Assembly (NCBI GenBank): GCA_905221605.1
Contig: CAJNDS010002241.1
Location: 460,820 to 524,819 of the forward strand
Reading direction: 5' to 3'
Origin: Symbiodinium natans
Taxonomy: Eukaryota > Sar > Dinophyceae > Suessiales > Symbiodiniaceae
DNA: 64,000 bases
The notes beneath the pieces were generated by a model. The model was not told where the DNA came from. It saw only the letters and a list, made by a program, of their open reading frames with translations, and did not search any database. The stretch's first letter is position 1; each line of letters opens with the position of its first letter. A program made the position numbers and the translations under genes. Positions 1-11,684 of this stretch are shown in pieces.

Positions 1-872
1 TGGGGTACAGACCCCCCGCTCCGTTAAGGACCCTCTAATTCAAATTCCATGAACTAGAGACTTTTTCCGAGGCACATGTGTCGCTGCTGCTCCGGCAGTG
101 TGCAGGTTCAGGGTTTAAGTGTTTGAGGGCTTGCGGGCTCTTAAGGGCTTAAGGATTTAAGGGCTTAAGGGTTTAGGGTGTAGGGTGGCTTAAGGGCCAT
201 TGCGACTTTGATGGTTTAAGGGCTTAAGAATCTAGGGTTTGTTTGGGGAGTTTCCAGGTTTAGGGCCTAAGAATCTAGGGATTGGCGTCGCGGGCTTCGG
301 TGAGGGTGTGACTAATTATGGTATTTGAGTGGACGGGGTCCGGCATTTAGGCTTTGCTGTTATAGGTTTAGGGTTCGAGGTGTCTAGGGTCTAAGGGCCG
401 TCCTGACCCCTCGCCGAGCTCTTTTTGTGTGTGTTTTTTTTGTGGGGGGGGGGGGGGGGGGTTCCAAGGCAAGGTCCCAGATCCCTGGAAGCCACGAAGT
501 CTTGCAGCTCTCGTGGCACGAAGTGTCACAGGGTGCGGTGTCAGCTTTAGAGTTTAGGGTTTAGGGTTTGGGGTTTAGGGTTTGGAGCTTGGGGTTTCTG
601 GTTTAGGGTTTAGTTAGGGGAGTCTGGGCCGGCAAATTCGCAATCATGACAACCCCTCTAAAGCCCCACAGCCAACAGCACCAAACCCGAAAACAGAAAA
701 AAGGCCTAAAGCCCAAACCCTATGAACCCCAAACCCTAAACGTTCACTATCCCTAAACCCTAAACCCTAAACCCTAAAGCCTAAAGCCTAAAGCCTAAAG
801 CCTAAAGCCTAAAGCCTAAACCCTAAACCCTAAACCCTAAACCCTAAACCCTAAACTAAACCCTGGACCCCT

Positions 873-936
873 CTAAGGCTCAGGCGGAGCCCTCCCGACG
901 GAGGGCTTCGCGCACGATGCCGGCAAAGCGCTCGAG
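873..936 (-). CDS. exon candidate
   Basis: Minus frame LERFAGIVREALRREGSA, helical and GC3-rich, between two telomere-like tracts. Ends not defined. Confidence 0.5.
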
Positions 937-2081
937 CCTTAGGGTTTAGGGTTTAGGGTTTAGGGTTTAGGGTTTAGGGTTTACGTTTGTTTAGGGTTTG
1001 CCGCTTTCATTACTGCTTCGGGTTATGCTTTTTGTTGAGGGTTCCGAATATACTGTTTAAGGATGACTGTTTTCTGTGTACTGTTTACTGTCGGGGGTGT
1101 GGGGGCTTTGCATTCTCTAGGGTGCAAGGTCTGCGGGGAATGGCCCTGAGACTTAGGCTCAAGTGCGGGGTACATGCGGGATACCCTTAAAACACCTGAG
1201 CCCTGAATCCTCACTCCGGAACCCTCAACCCCAAACCCTAAACCCTAAACCCTAAACCCCACAAATCCTACAGCCCTAACGTCTCGAGTCTGAATGAGGG
1301 CTCCAGTGTGCGGCTCAGGCCGTGGCTGGGAAGGAACGCTGTTGTCCGCCTTTGGGCTTAGGACTTAGGGCGCAGGATTTAGGGCACCCCTCAACCCGAA
1401 ACCCGTTTACGGATTGAGGGTTTAGGATTTAGGGTGCAGGGTAGGGCTTAGGACCTAGGGCGCAAGGTTTAGGGGACCCTGGGCCCAAAACCATAAAAAC
1501 AACCCAAAACCCGTTTGGGGATTGAGGGTTTAGGATTTAGGGTTCAGGGTAGGGCTTAGGACTTGGGGCGCAAGGTCTAGGGGACCCTGGACCCAAAACC
1601 CGTTTGGGGATTGAGGGTTTAGGATTTAGGGTTCAGGGCCGAGGCGCTTCGAGGGATCGTTTCATGTCTGGGGGTTTTGGGGATTCAGCCTCGGGGCTTC
1701 GGGAGGTTTACTTGCAGGCCCCTAGGTTTAGGGATTAAGGTCTAGGGTGGGAATGAGGGAATGAGGATCACCCGACTTCTTAAAGGCCAAGTTGCAGAAA
1801 TTTCCGACCAGGAACGATTGAGTTTAAACGCTTAGGCTTCGGGCTTCAAGCAAGAAGCAAGCATGCACAGACGGCGCTGACACATCATGTGCCGACCACT
1901 ACTTGTGAGGCCGGCACAGACCTAAACCTAGCAAAATTGAACTTCCTAAACCCTAAACCCTAAACCCTACACCCTACACCCTACACCCTACACCCTAAAC
2001 CCTAAACCCTAAACCCTAAACCCTAAACCCTAAACCCTAAACCCTAAACCCTAAACCCTAGCAAAACCACCTCCCTGCTAC

Positions 2082-2123
2082 CTTGGTCAGCACGATGCAG
2101 AGCTCATAGTCGGAACGACGAGC
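2082..2123 (-). CDS. exon, unidentified gene
   Basis: Codes ARRSDYELCIVLTK between acceptor GGCCAG|G and a canonical donor AAG|GTAGCA. Probably the same gene as the exon at 2416-2457. Confidence 0.6.
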
Positions 2124-2415
2124 CTGGCCAAAAAAAAAGGCTCGGGTTGCAGCTCGGGTGCAATTTAGGGTGTAGGGTTTAGGGTTTAGGGGTTAGGGTT
2201 CAGCGTTTAGGGTTCGCTTTGGGTTTAGGGTTTAGGGTTTAGGGTTTAGGGTTTAGGGTTTAGGGTTTAGGGTTTAGGGGTTTAGGGCAAAAGTTCTGGG
2301 CCAACCCCAACATCTATTTTGGCAAACGTCCTGGAGCCCTGAATGATGACTTTCAGACTTCCAGGGCGAAGGTGGGGTTTAAGCAAGAGAGAGACAGAGA
2401 GAGAGAGAAAATGGC

Positions 2416-2457
2416 CTGGGCAAGCAGTCTCCAGAGCTCGCGGTCGGCGGGCATCAG
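2416..2457 (-). CDS. exon, unidentified gene
   Basis: Codes LMPADRELWRLLAQ, with GC donor after CCCAG. Next to a GA-rich run. Confidence 0.5.
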
Positions 2458-3514
2458 CTCGCAAAGGCCGGCGTCCTAGGGCTCTCATACCAGGAACATC
2501 CCTCAGGGCGTTTATAAGGTTTATATATACATATACATATTTATGTATTTATTGATTTAATGCTTATATGTTTATTTATGTATTGATTTGCTTATTTTTT
2601 TGGCGGGAGGGGGGTATAGGGGTTTCAAAGGGTGCATAGGCTTCTTAGGGCTTTTAGGATTTTCTGATTTCTTGGGCTTAGGGTAGATAGGGTCAGGGCT
2701 AGCGTGCCGGGTTCATCGGGTTTGTACCCTTCGGATCATAGACCTTATAGGGTTTAGGCTTTATAGCGTTTTGGCTTTATCGTGGGGCTCAGGGCTTTTA
2801 GGGGGGATTAGGGGGATTGCCTGAGGATGTGACAGCTTACAAAGAATGGTTTTGGAGTGGCTGTTGAGGACTAGACGCCTAATAGGCCCTAAACCGGGTA
2901 CACACACCGTCTGACATAGCAAAGTCCAGACTTCAGCGTTCATGAGCTAGTTGAGGATGAGGTTTGGTTTCGATGCTTTCAAGTCGCCTTGTTCGCAAGG
3001 ATCTCATCTAAAGGAAGGGCTCCTCTCTAAACCAGAAACACTACAATGAAACACGCCGTAGAAAAAACGAAGCCCCTAGATCCCGGGATTTTGGGCGATG
3101 TGCGACCGTTTCACTTGAGGGGTATAAGGAAGGACCCCTAGACGGTACCCTTAATCTCATTCCCCGAGATAACCCCTCTATACCTTATAGAGTCCCTACG
3201 TACCTAGAGGCAGCCAGTAAACCCAAAAGAACCCACAAGGTCCCTTATGAGGATTCCCTCCTTTAGTCCTTTAGTCCCTTAAAACCCTAAACCCTAAACC
3301 CCTAAACCTTAAACCCTAAACCCTAAACCCGAAACCCCTAAGACCCAAACACTAAACCCTAAACCGTAAACCCTAAACCCTAAACCCTGAACTCCAACTC
3401 CAAAGCCTCAATCAACCCTAGGTTTGGGATCCACTGTAAACCCAAAAGGGCACAATGGGAGCCCGGCCAGACCTTAAACCCTAAACTCTTCACCCCAAAG
3501 GGCACAATGAGAGC

Positions 3515-3566
3515 CCGACCAGCAAGTGGAAGACCAGCTTCAAGGACTTCCGCTCCACGAAGTACC
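3515..3566 (-). CDS. exon, unidentified gene
   Basis: Codes YFVERKSLKLVFHLLV with nearly all third positions G or C. Acceptor CTTCGCAG|G, donor GC. Confidence 0.6.
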
Positions 3567-3842
3567 CTGCGAAGGGACTCAAGGGAGCCGAACCCTAAAC
3601 CCTAGGTTTAGGGTTTAGGTTTTAGGGTTTGGGGTTCAGGGTTTGGGGGTGGCCCTAAAGTTTCGAGCTCGCTCCAGAACCTAGGCCCAGGCCTCCAAGC
3701 GGGCATCCAGGAACTCTGAAACCCTACAAACCCTAACCTAGTTGTCCAGTAACCTGTGGGAATTGAAGGTTGGATTATCAGGGGATGATACTACCCAAAA
3801 AGGTTAAAGGTTACCTACTCTGCTACTAAGCTAAGTACCCTC

Positions 3843-3966
3843 AACACTACTTGGCTGCACTTAGCAGGGTGGCTATAAATCTAGTTTTTAGCTGCCTCTT
3901 TAAGAAACCCAATAAACCCAACAAGGCTAAAAATCTAAAGTTACAGTAAAGCACCACAAAGTGCCC
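3843..3966. mobile_element. family F element
   Basis: acttggctgcacttagcagg...tttttagctgcctc...cccaacaaggctaaaaatct...cagtaaagcaccacaaag. Second copy at 50098-50250. Confidence 0.65.
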
Positions 3967-4147
3967 TCAACACTAAACCTTCAAGAGGCCCTAAAACCCT
4001 GAACCCCAAGGCCTCGAAGCCCTAAACCCCTAGAAGCCCTAAACCCAAACCCTACACCCTAAACCTGAACCCTGTCCCCTTTACCCTGATTGTTTTAAAG
4101 AACCCTACACCCTAAACCCTGAAACCCTAAACCCTAAACCCTAAAAC

Positions 4148-4202
4148 CTGCAACAGATTGCCTCCAATCAGACCAATCCATCTCTCTCGCAGTTCATGAG
4201 AC
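4148..4202 (-). CDS. exon, unidentified gene
   Basis: Codes SHELRERWIGLIGGNLLQ between acceptor CTCCAG|G and donor CAG|GT, 55 nt. The donor leads directly into TTTTAGGG repeats. Confidence 0.55.
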
Positions 4203-4321
4203 CTGGAGCTTGGGAGGAGGACTCTTGTGTGTAGGATGAGGGGTTTAGGGTTTAGGGTTTAGGGTTGAAGGGTTTAGGGTCGAAAGGGAATAGGGCCGAG
4301 GGTAGAGGGTTTAGGGTAGGA

Positions 4322-4460
4322 TTTGGGGCTTGGGGCTTGGGGCTTGGGGCTTGGGGCTTGGGGCTTGGGGCTTGGGGCTTGGGGCTTGGGGCTTGGGGCT
4401 TGGGGCTTGGGGCTTGGGGCTTGGGGCTTGGGGCTTGGGGCTTGGGGTTTGGGGTTTGGG
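4322..4460. repeat. (TTGGGGC)n variant array
   Basis: About 17 tandem GGGGCTT units grading into GGGGTTT. A 7-nt array with one base changed from the TTGGGG/TTTAGGG type, homogeneous over 125 nt. Confidence 0.9.
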
Positions 4461-5576
4461 GTTTCAGGTTTAGGGACTAGTGTTTAGGGCTCAGGGCTAG
4501 CGATCGTCTCCCCCGACCCTGCCTTGTTGTGGGTAGGGCTGCCATGCACTTCCAACCCCGGAACCCTAACCCCGTGGGCCCAAACGCAAACCCTAAACCC
4601 CAATCCTTAACTTTAACCCTAGATCCAAAAGTTAGTTAGCCCCCAGACCAGAACCCCCCAACCATAAACCCTATGCCCTAAACCGTAAACCCCAGCCCCT
4701 TGGCGGCATGCATCAGGGTGACTAATTCACATTGTATATCACGGGAAGGAGCCATAGATTCAAAATCTCCAACGACCTAAACCCTAACCTGCAGAACCCC
4801 TAAACCCTTAACCCTAATCCCCTAAAACCCGAAACCCTAGCCCAAAAACCACAACCCTAATTAAACCCGACCTCGACAACCCTGAACTCCAAACTCCCCC
4901 GAAATGCAACGCTTTAAGCTCCAAGTAAAGGATTCTTTAAAGTAAAGGGCTCAAGGTTTAAAAAATCATGGTAAATCAGAGCAGGGGATTTAGGGTTTGG
5001 GGGTTAGGGCTTTTACAGTTTTACGGTTTCAGGTTTTGAGTCTAGTGTTTAGGCTTAGGCTTAGGGTTTTTGGGAGTTTGGGTTTCAGGGCTTCAGGTTT
5101 TCAGAGCTTTAGGGTTTAGGGTTTCGGGTCAGAGCTCAGCAATCCGTAAGCGCCGCACACGCGCGCGAAACCCAGACCTGGCACCTGGCAGTCTGATTGC
5201 TTAGGGTTCAGCGTGCAGGGCCGTAGGGTTTAGGGTGCAGGGTTTAGGGCTTAGGGAAAGGGGTGCAGAGTTTGCATGGCTTAGGGTACACGGAATCTAG
5301 GGCATGTACATGGTTGGAGTTTGTTCGAGGCTACGTAGTGGTGTGATGGCATATACATGGTTGGAGTTGGTTTGAGGCTTAAGGTTTAGGGATTTCGGCG
5401 TTTTGGGGCTTTCAGGGCTTTCGGGGGGGTAGCTTGTAGGGGGCTAGGGTTTAGGGCTTGGGCTTCGGGGCATAGGACCGTTGGTTCAGGGCTGTGGGTG
5501 TAGAGCTTAGGGCTCATTGGGTTTAGGGTTTGGGGTTTCGGGTTTAGGGGGTCTTAAGGCCTTTCAGCTATGGGTT

Positions 5577-5700
5577 TAACCCTAAACCCTAAACCCTAAA
5601 CCCTAAACCCTAAACCCTAAACCCTAAACCCTAAACCCTAAACCCTAAACCCTAAACCCTAAACCCTAAACCCTAAACCCTAACCCTAAACCCTAAACCT
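5577..5700. repeat. (CCCTAAA)n tract
   Basis: About 17 near-perfect units of the plant/alveolate-type telomere repeat, internal to the sequence. Confidence 0.95.
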
Positions 5701-5764
5701 TAGGTTTCCAGAGGCTTGCGGACGAAACTTACTCCACAGTTGCAAGTATTCGAGTTCATTCCCT

Positions 5765-5876
5765 AGTTGCTGAGTACCCTGGGCCAAAAACGGTTAGCCC
5801 TTTCAACTATGCTAGGACTGCTAGGATTTGTATACCCCAACAGGATAAAGGTTACCTACTTGGCTACTAAGATTCC
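5765..5876. mobile_element. family E-like element
   Basis: ctagttgctgagtaccctgg...ggttacctacttggctactaag. A related copy lies at 3738-3835. Confidence 0.55.
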
Positions 5877-5939
5877 CTAACTTCGGGCATAGGCACCATA
5901 TACTGCCATATACTTCATTCCTTATATCGGGCTTACGAC

Positions 5940-6160
5940 AACAGGGGACCCCCCAATATAGACCCCCAAATACTAGGATTCCCTTAGAATAAAGACCTCA
6001 ATAAGGTACCCCTAATTTCGGAACCCCCTAAACCCTAAACCCTAAACCCCAAACCCTAAACTCATATTTGGGCATGTGGAGCACACATGCTTTAGCCCCC
6101 AAAGTGGGGTTGAGGCCTTTGGGCGGGTGTGGGGCTTGAGGCTCTAGGGTGGAGGGGTTG
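5940..6160. mobile_element. family G element plus tract plus H segment
   Basis: ggggaccccccaatatagac...cctcaataaggtacccctaa then CCCTAAA units then catatttgggcatgtggagc and a 100-nt GC-rich segment that recurs at 8490-8605. Confidence 0.65.
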
Positions 6161-6171
6161 AGGTTTTGCTT

Positions 6172-6310
6172 AAGGTTTGAGGGTTTGAGGGTTTGAGGGT
6201 TTGAGGGTTTGAGGGTTTGAGGGTTTGAGGGTTTGAGGGTTTGAGGGTTTGAGGGTTTGAGGGTTTGAGGGTTTGAGGGTTTGAGGGTTTGGGGTTTAGG
6301 GTTTAGGGTT
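6172..6310. repeat. (GAGGGTTT)n variant array
   Basis: About 15 tandem 8-nt units, then normal TTTAGGG. Shows local homogenisation of a mutant unit. Confidence 0.9.
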
Positions 6311-6518
6311 TAGGGTGGGGGCCTTACCCTAAACCCTAAACCGCGGCCAGAAGCCCCAAGGCGACTCCTCCCAAACTCCCTCAACACGGCCACTTACTGC
6401 AAGCCCGCAATCAGAGTTACCCACTTGCAGCTCCTAAGAAGCCTTCAAGAACGCTAAACCAGAAGCCAGGAGATCCCGGGACCCCTCACCCCTCACCCTA
6501 TCTTGGGGTCCATCATAC

Positions 6519-6602
6519 AGGGGAGTATGCTGCATTGGGGCTCTGCAAGGGGTACAGTACCACGTGCAAAAGAAACTGTACATGGATGCTAGCTGCTGGG
6601 AC
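6519..6602 (-). CDS. exon candidate
   Basis: Acceptor GGACAG|G, then VPAASIHVQFLLHVVLYPLQ and SPNAAYSP to a GT donor. A plus frame over the same bases (KKLYMDASCWDLSVRLNVAQ) is equally open, so strand is unresolved. Confidence 0.35.
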
Positions 6603-6639
6603 CTGTCCGTGCGCCTCAACGTAGCGCAAACGAGCTAGG

Positions 6640-7610
6640 TAAACCCAAATAGGTGGCATTAAAAAAACACTGTTTTGCACGACAACCCTGCCTCACACAA
6701 GTTGGCTCTCAGATTTAATGCTCGATTGTCTTAAGCCCTTCAACCCATGTCAGAGTGAACTATGCACAGCGTCTCTCAGTTTAATGAAAGGAAGTCCAGC
6801 AATACTTGTGACAGTACATATACAGTGCGAGGAATAGCGCCCATACCCGTCATAACAGCAAGCTGCCACTAATCGAAGATTGGGTAAATTCATGAAGCCA
6901 CTTGATTCAAGGCTTGGCCCCGTTAGCTTTGACCTGCTGTCATGTCCTGATTATACGGATCCTAGCAGCAGGTTGTTGTTGATGTGCGGGATCTTAGTTT
7001 TTGTACACGGCTACCAATCCTTTTTGGGGCTCCAATTATCATACAGAGCCTTAGGGTCGGAGAGCAGGCAGGCCCAATTGGTACGATTTTTGAAGGGTGC
7101 CCTCTTGATGGTCGATCGTAGACTGGATGAGAGTGCTCCTCCAGCGAGGATGGGCAAGAGCGATTCTCACTCCGTCCTCGCCCACCTACACCTGCCCGTC
7201 CACCATGACGAAGCATTTTCTCGGGGCATGGTTTTACCCATCTTCATCGCTTGAAACACAAAGGCCCTGAGGTCCGAGAGTGACCAGCTCTGGGCCGGTA
7301 AAGAGAGAGATGTTGTTTCCAAGAATCTCATGCCTCTTCGCTCTCCGGCAATCACACGAAGTCTGCCTTGACCGAGCACCCGGCGTTGTGTCCGTCCGGT
7401 CCCGACGATTTCTCGAGATGAATGCAGCACAGGCCATCAAGCATGGCATCTTCGCATTAATATCTTGCCCTAAAGCCCCTGAACCCTGAACCCTAGACCC
7501 TAAACTTATAAGCCCTAAACCTTCTAAACCCCACCTATAAGCCCTAAACTTTATAAACCACACTCTGCCAAGACCCTCGCGGATGCCCAAACGTGCCCGA
7601 GGCTGCATCC
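6640..7610. other. 970-nt unique block without telomere-like units
   Basis: Holds overlapping open frames on both strands: plus 6880-7254, 124 codons from a TTG (or Met 5 codons later); minus 7234-7608, 124 codons, part of it repeat-derived. No motif recognised and no AG|G exon pattern decides the strand. Could be untranslated or intergenic sequence between two genes. Confidence 0.3.
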
Positions 7611-8198
7611 ACCAGCCGAAATCGGGGGAGCGCCTCTTTGGGCTTCAGGGGGCCTGTAAGGCTTGTGTTTTAGGATTTAGGGTTTAGGGTTTTAGGGTTT
7701 TAGGGTTTTAGGGTTTTAGGGTTTAGGGTTCAGGGTTCAGGGTTTAGGGTTTAGGGTTTAGGGTTTAGGGTTTAGGGTTTAGGGTTTAGGGTTTCGAGTT
7801 TCGGGTTTCGGGGTTAGGGGTTAGGGTTTAGGGTCTATTTCCATGAGCTATATGGGATTGCAGAAGGATATATTCCGACAAACAACCTCAGCTTAGGGTT
7901 GAGGTTGTCAAGGTTTAGGACGTATGCTGGGGCATCCTGAGGGCTTTAGTATAAGGAGGCCTGCCATGCTTGGAAGGGGGGGGAGGAGGGCAGGGTTTGA
8001 GGTTTAGGGTTTAGGGTTAGGGTTTAGGGTTTGGGGTTTAGGGTTTAGGGTTTAGGGTTCAGGGTTTAGGGTTTGGGGTTTAGGGTTGTGACCAGAGCTC
8101 AGGGGATTGTTGGGGGGGGGGGGGGGGGGGGGGGCCTCAGTTGAGTCTCATTGTGGGCAGGGGCAAGTTAAGGTGGTTGGAAAACCCTAAACGCAAAC

Positions 8199-8435
8199 CC
8201 CAGGGGATAGCAAAACTGGGAATGAAAAAAAGCGCCCTTGTTGGTTTCACGGCGCGTATGCGGGAACACCTCACCGTCCATGTAAGACTTAAAATCACTT
8301 CGGGCCATGGTAGCACTGTTTCTCTTAGGCCTGAACTCCCGAGATTCAGGAATCGGACCACTCAAGTCGAAACGGGCCATGTGCTCAACGATGCTCATGT
8401 CGGTATGCTCAGCTTCTTTGAGCATTTCTTCGAAC
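8199..8435 (-). CDS. exon of about 78 codons, unidentified gene
   Basis: Acceptor TTATAAG|G, then FEEMLKEAEHTDMSIVEHMA through PESREFRPK to KGAFFHSQFCYPLG. Natural composition (Met, Asp, Phe, Arg) and no repeat-derived residues until the end. One of the longest credible exons outside GCL. Family unknown. Confidence 0.6.
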
Positions 8436-8919
8436 CTTATAAACCCTAAACCCTAAACCCTAAACCCTGAACCCTAAACCCTAAACCCGAAACCCATATT
8501 TGGGCATGTGGAGCATATACGCTTTAGCCCCCAAAGTGGGGTTGAGGTCTTTGGGGGGGGTGTGGGGCTTGAGGCTCTAGGGTGGAGGGTTGAGGGTTTA
8601 TGTTGGCTTTAAGGGTTTAGGGTTTAGGGCGGCGAACTAGCTTCCTGGGGCCCAGCCGGTGAGGAAGACTTAGGGCGAAAATCTACGGCGGTAGGAGGCA
8701 TCTGCCTGCCGTACTCACCTGCACCGGCCCGTCAACCCTCAACCCTAAATCCTCAACCTAAATCCTCAACCCTCAATCCTAAATCCTCACACCTAAACCC
8801 TAAATCGTAAGTCCTAAAACCCTCAACCCTCAACCCATAACCCTAAACCCTAAATCCTAAGTCCTAAAACCTCAGCCCTCAAGCCAAAACCCAAACCCTA
8901 AAGCCGACAAGGCAACTGC

Positions 8920-8981
8920 GCCGCCGGGCTGGATGCCCATTGTTGATGTCGAAGAAGTCCATGGTTTTCGTCCTGCCCGGC
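8920..8981 (-). CDS. exon, unidentified gene
   Basis: Codes PGRTKTMDFFDINNGHPARR, acceptor GCCCAG|G, donor GC, 62 nt in consistent phase. Product unknown. Confidence 0.6.
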
Positions 8982-9339
8982 CTGGGCTTGGGGAGGGGTT
9001 TAGGGTTTAGGGTTTCGGGTTTAGGGTTTCGGGTTTAGGGTTTAGGGTTTAGGGTGTAGGGTTTAGGTTTAGGGTCGAGGGTCTAGGGTTTAGTTCAGGG
9101 TTTAGGGCTACTTAGGGCTTGGGGTTTAGGGCTTTGACGGTCTAGGGTATTGAGGGTTTAGGGTTTGAGGGCTCTAAGGTCTTGGTTTTTAGGGTCTATT
9201 TAGGTTGTCTAGGATTAGGGGGTTGGGGTCTACTCTAGACTCTAAACCCTAAACACTAAACCCTAAACCGAAAAGGCTGTTCGTCTCTAGGGTATGAAGA
9301 AATGCAATGTTCAGACACCCACGCCTAAGGGTAACTGAC

Positions 9340-9375
9340 CCCAGCTTCCGGCATCGCAGGCTCGTTGTTCATGTA
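9340..9375 (-). CDS. short exon candidate
   Basis: Minus frame YMNNEPAMPEAG with a GT donor (GTCAGT). Upstream edge not defined. Confidence 0.4.
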
Positions 9376-9418
9376 CCCTAAAGTAGGGTTCAGGGTTTAG
9401 GTTTAGGGTTGGGTTTAC

Positions 9419-9611
9419 AGCCCCCCCGCCCCCCCGCCCCCACCCCACCCCCCCCGCACGCCCAACAGGGGCAACGGGGCAACAGGGGCAACAGGGGCAA
9501 AGGGGGAAACAGGGGCAAAAGGGGCAACGGGGAAAAAAAAAAAAAAAAGGCCCCCCCCGCCCCCCCCGCCCCCCCCCCCCCCCACCCCCCCCCACCCCCC
9601 CCACCCCCGCC

Positions 9612-9643
<32 letters not shown>

Positions 9644-9652
9644 ACCCCCAAA
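9419..9652. repeat. C/G-rich low-complexity run
   Basis: CCCCCCGC repeats, an eight-fold GGGGCAACA-type array (about 9463-9530), poly-A, then a long C-run with scattered A. Gly- or Pro-rich frames here are artefacts. Confidence 0.9.
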
Positions 9653-9859
9653 ACTGAGTTGAAGCACCGTGTCAAACATCGGGCTTCGTTGCGTTATGTA
9701 TGCCCTACTTTGGAGTAGACCCTGGAAAAATATGTACTTTTTGGGTATAAGTAGCTACAATAGGAACCCAGAACCAAAAAATGTATTAAAGTATAGTACT
9801 CCAAAACCCAGGATAAACCCTAAACCCTAAACCCACAAAACCTAACTAAACCCTGAACT

Positions 9860-10415
9860 CGAAAAGGTGCTGACATGTCCGGAGGCGCGCCGACTCTCAT
9901 TTTCAAAGCCATGTGCTTGGTCAGCTGTACATGTCATCACGTCTCTTTTAGGGATCAGGTGTTTGGGGAAAACAACGCGAGAGTGCCAGTGGTCAGGCGA
10001 ACTCCGCGATCCTGTGGTTGGTACGAAGCAGCCGAAACTTGGGGGGCCACTTGCCACACAGTACTCGGCGCCGGCTGTACAGGGCGCAGAGTCTGCGTAG
10101 GCCTATGCGAAGTCGCGCCACACCTTATACTGGAGTGGCTGAGGATGGACTGCAGGGGCAACTTCCCTGCACGCCCCCCACAGCACTCTCCCGCCGCGAG
10201 CGCGAGTTTGGTGCGAACACCCTCCACAACGCGGCGGAATTGAGCGTCTGGGACGGCATCTGTCTGTGACTCCGACAAAAGACTTCGGCCCCCCCTCCGG
10301 CTTCACAAGCTCAGGGCCGCGACCGACACTGACCTCCCCCCCCCCCCACTCGTTGCTGTGGATTCTCCATGCTGCAACCCATGGTGTTGCGAACTGCCAC
10401 GAACACAAACCCAAA
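9860..10415 (-). CDS. long coding-like block with frame changes, possible pseudogene
   Basis: A 550-nt stretch free of telomere-like units. On the minus strand GRGPELVKPEGGPKSFVGVT changes frame at an ACAG-ACAG duplication (10260-10267) into DAVPDAQFRRVVEGVRTKLA. Further down an in-frame TAG separates PLQYKVWRDFA from a 60-codon stretch including HLIPKRDVMTCTADQAHGFE. Plus-strand ORFs of 122 and 83 codons are also open here, so strand is not certain. It reads as a gene relic or as several exons with hidden short introns. Confidence 0.4.
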
Positions 10416-10867
10416 CTACGGGTCGCCCTAAGCCCTAGAAACCTCCAGTCGGGGTGGTAAATCAAGCAACGAGCTCCAAAACTGTCAATCACCCCTAAAC
10501 CCTGAATCCTAAACCCCAAACCCTAAACAAGTGTCCATGAGAGCAAGAAGCCCTAAATCCCTACAGTGAGTGCCCCAAGCCTCCCGTATATCCCTAATTC
10601 CGAGACTTTCTGAGTCTCTTGAGGACAACATCACTTAGAGCATGTCCCTTGATTCAGGGATACTGGTGTCGGGTTTCGGGTTGAGGGACCCTGTACCTAA
10701 AGCCCAACAGCCCCGGGTTGGGGGGGCTTGGGTTGAACATAGAAATGGTTTATGCTTCGTGTTTGGGGGGATGGAGCTGACGGCTTACTTTAGAGAGCCA
10801 AACTTTGAAAACGTGGACAGGCGACAATGGCTTCGAAGGTTAGACTCAACCCGAAGACGACAAACAT

Positions 10868-10990
10868 GTGTGTATATATATATATCTTATCTTATCTTAT
10901 CATATCTTATATTATTATAATATATATATATACACAGATATTTATATATATATATATATGTATGTATATATATATACATATGTATAGATG
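10868..10990. repeat. AT-rich microsatellite
   Basis: TATATA, TCTTATCTTA and TATGTATG runs. No gene signal within. The stretch to 11640 holds weak open frames only, plus telomere-like tracts. Confidence 0.85.
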
Positions 10991-11684
10991 TGCGTATGGA
11001 GGGGCAAGGTCCGGTCCCTTCAACGGCCCACGAAAACAACGCAACGGAGTGCGAGATAAACCGATCTCCCCTTAAACTATGCGAGAGAACGCTGTCAGGC
11101 AATAAGGCTGAGGACATGATCCGACAACCTTGACTGCCTTTGCTGTGTACCAGCTCATTGAGTCAGAGGACGAATCTTGAGGCGGCAGCTGATACAGACC
11201 TGGACTTAAGATGTGGAACCCTCAACCCTCAACCCTCAACCCTCAATCCTAAACCCTAAAAGAACCCCCGAAGCACCCAGACCTTGAGATGGTTTTGTCA
11301 TAAGATTTCAAAGGCGAGGGCATTCAAGAGACATTAAGGTACGACGAAGTGTCAAGAGGTCGAGGCCTTGGACCTAGAAAGGCTTAGGGTTTAGGGTTTA
11401 GGGTTCAGGGTTCAGGGTTTAGGGTTTAGGGTTTAGGGTTTAGGGTTTAGGGTTTAGGGCGTCTTAACTGGCGCCCGTGTACCCCAAACCCTAAACTCTC
11501 CACCCGAAACGCTTAAGGGTCGAGGGCTCATATGGTTTATAATTTCAGGGGTACAAGGAATAACGTAAGAAGAGAAAGTGCGCTCTTTTTGGTCAAAAAG
11601 GGGCTGAAAAGGGAACCCAAACCCTAAAACAAAGGGGTGAAGAAGGGCCTGCTCTAGGTCCTTACCCTAAACCCTAGTAGATGC

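Noticed and set aside
4265-4480. 71-codon frame of Gly-Leu-Gly-Ala-Trp repeats
   Set aside because: Pure translation of the (TTGGGGC)n array.
5577-5700. A true chromosome end
   Set aside because: Tracts occur throughout the window in both orientations with genes on both sides; these are interstitial repeats.
9311-9679. Gly-rich or Pro-rich frames up to 122 codons
   Set aside because: Homopolymer C/G runs; such frames carry no information.
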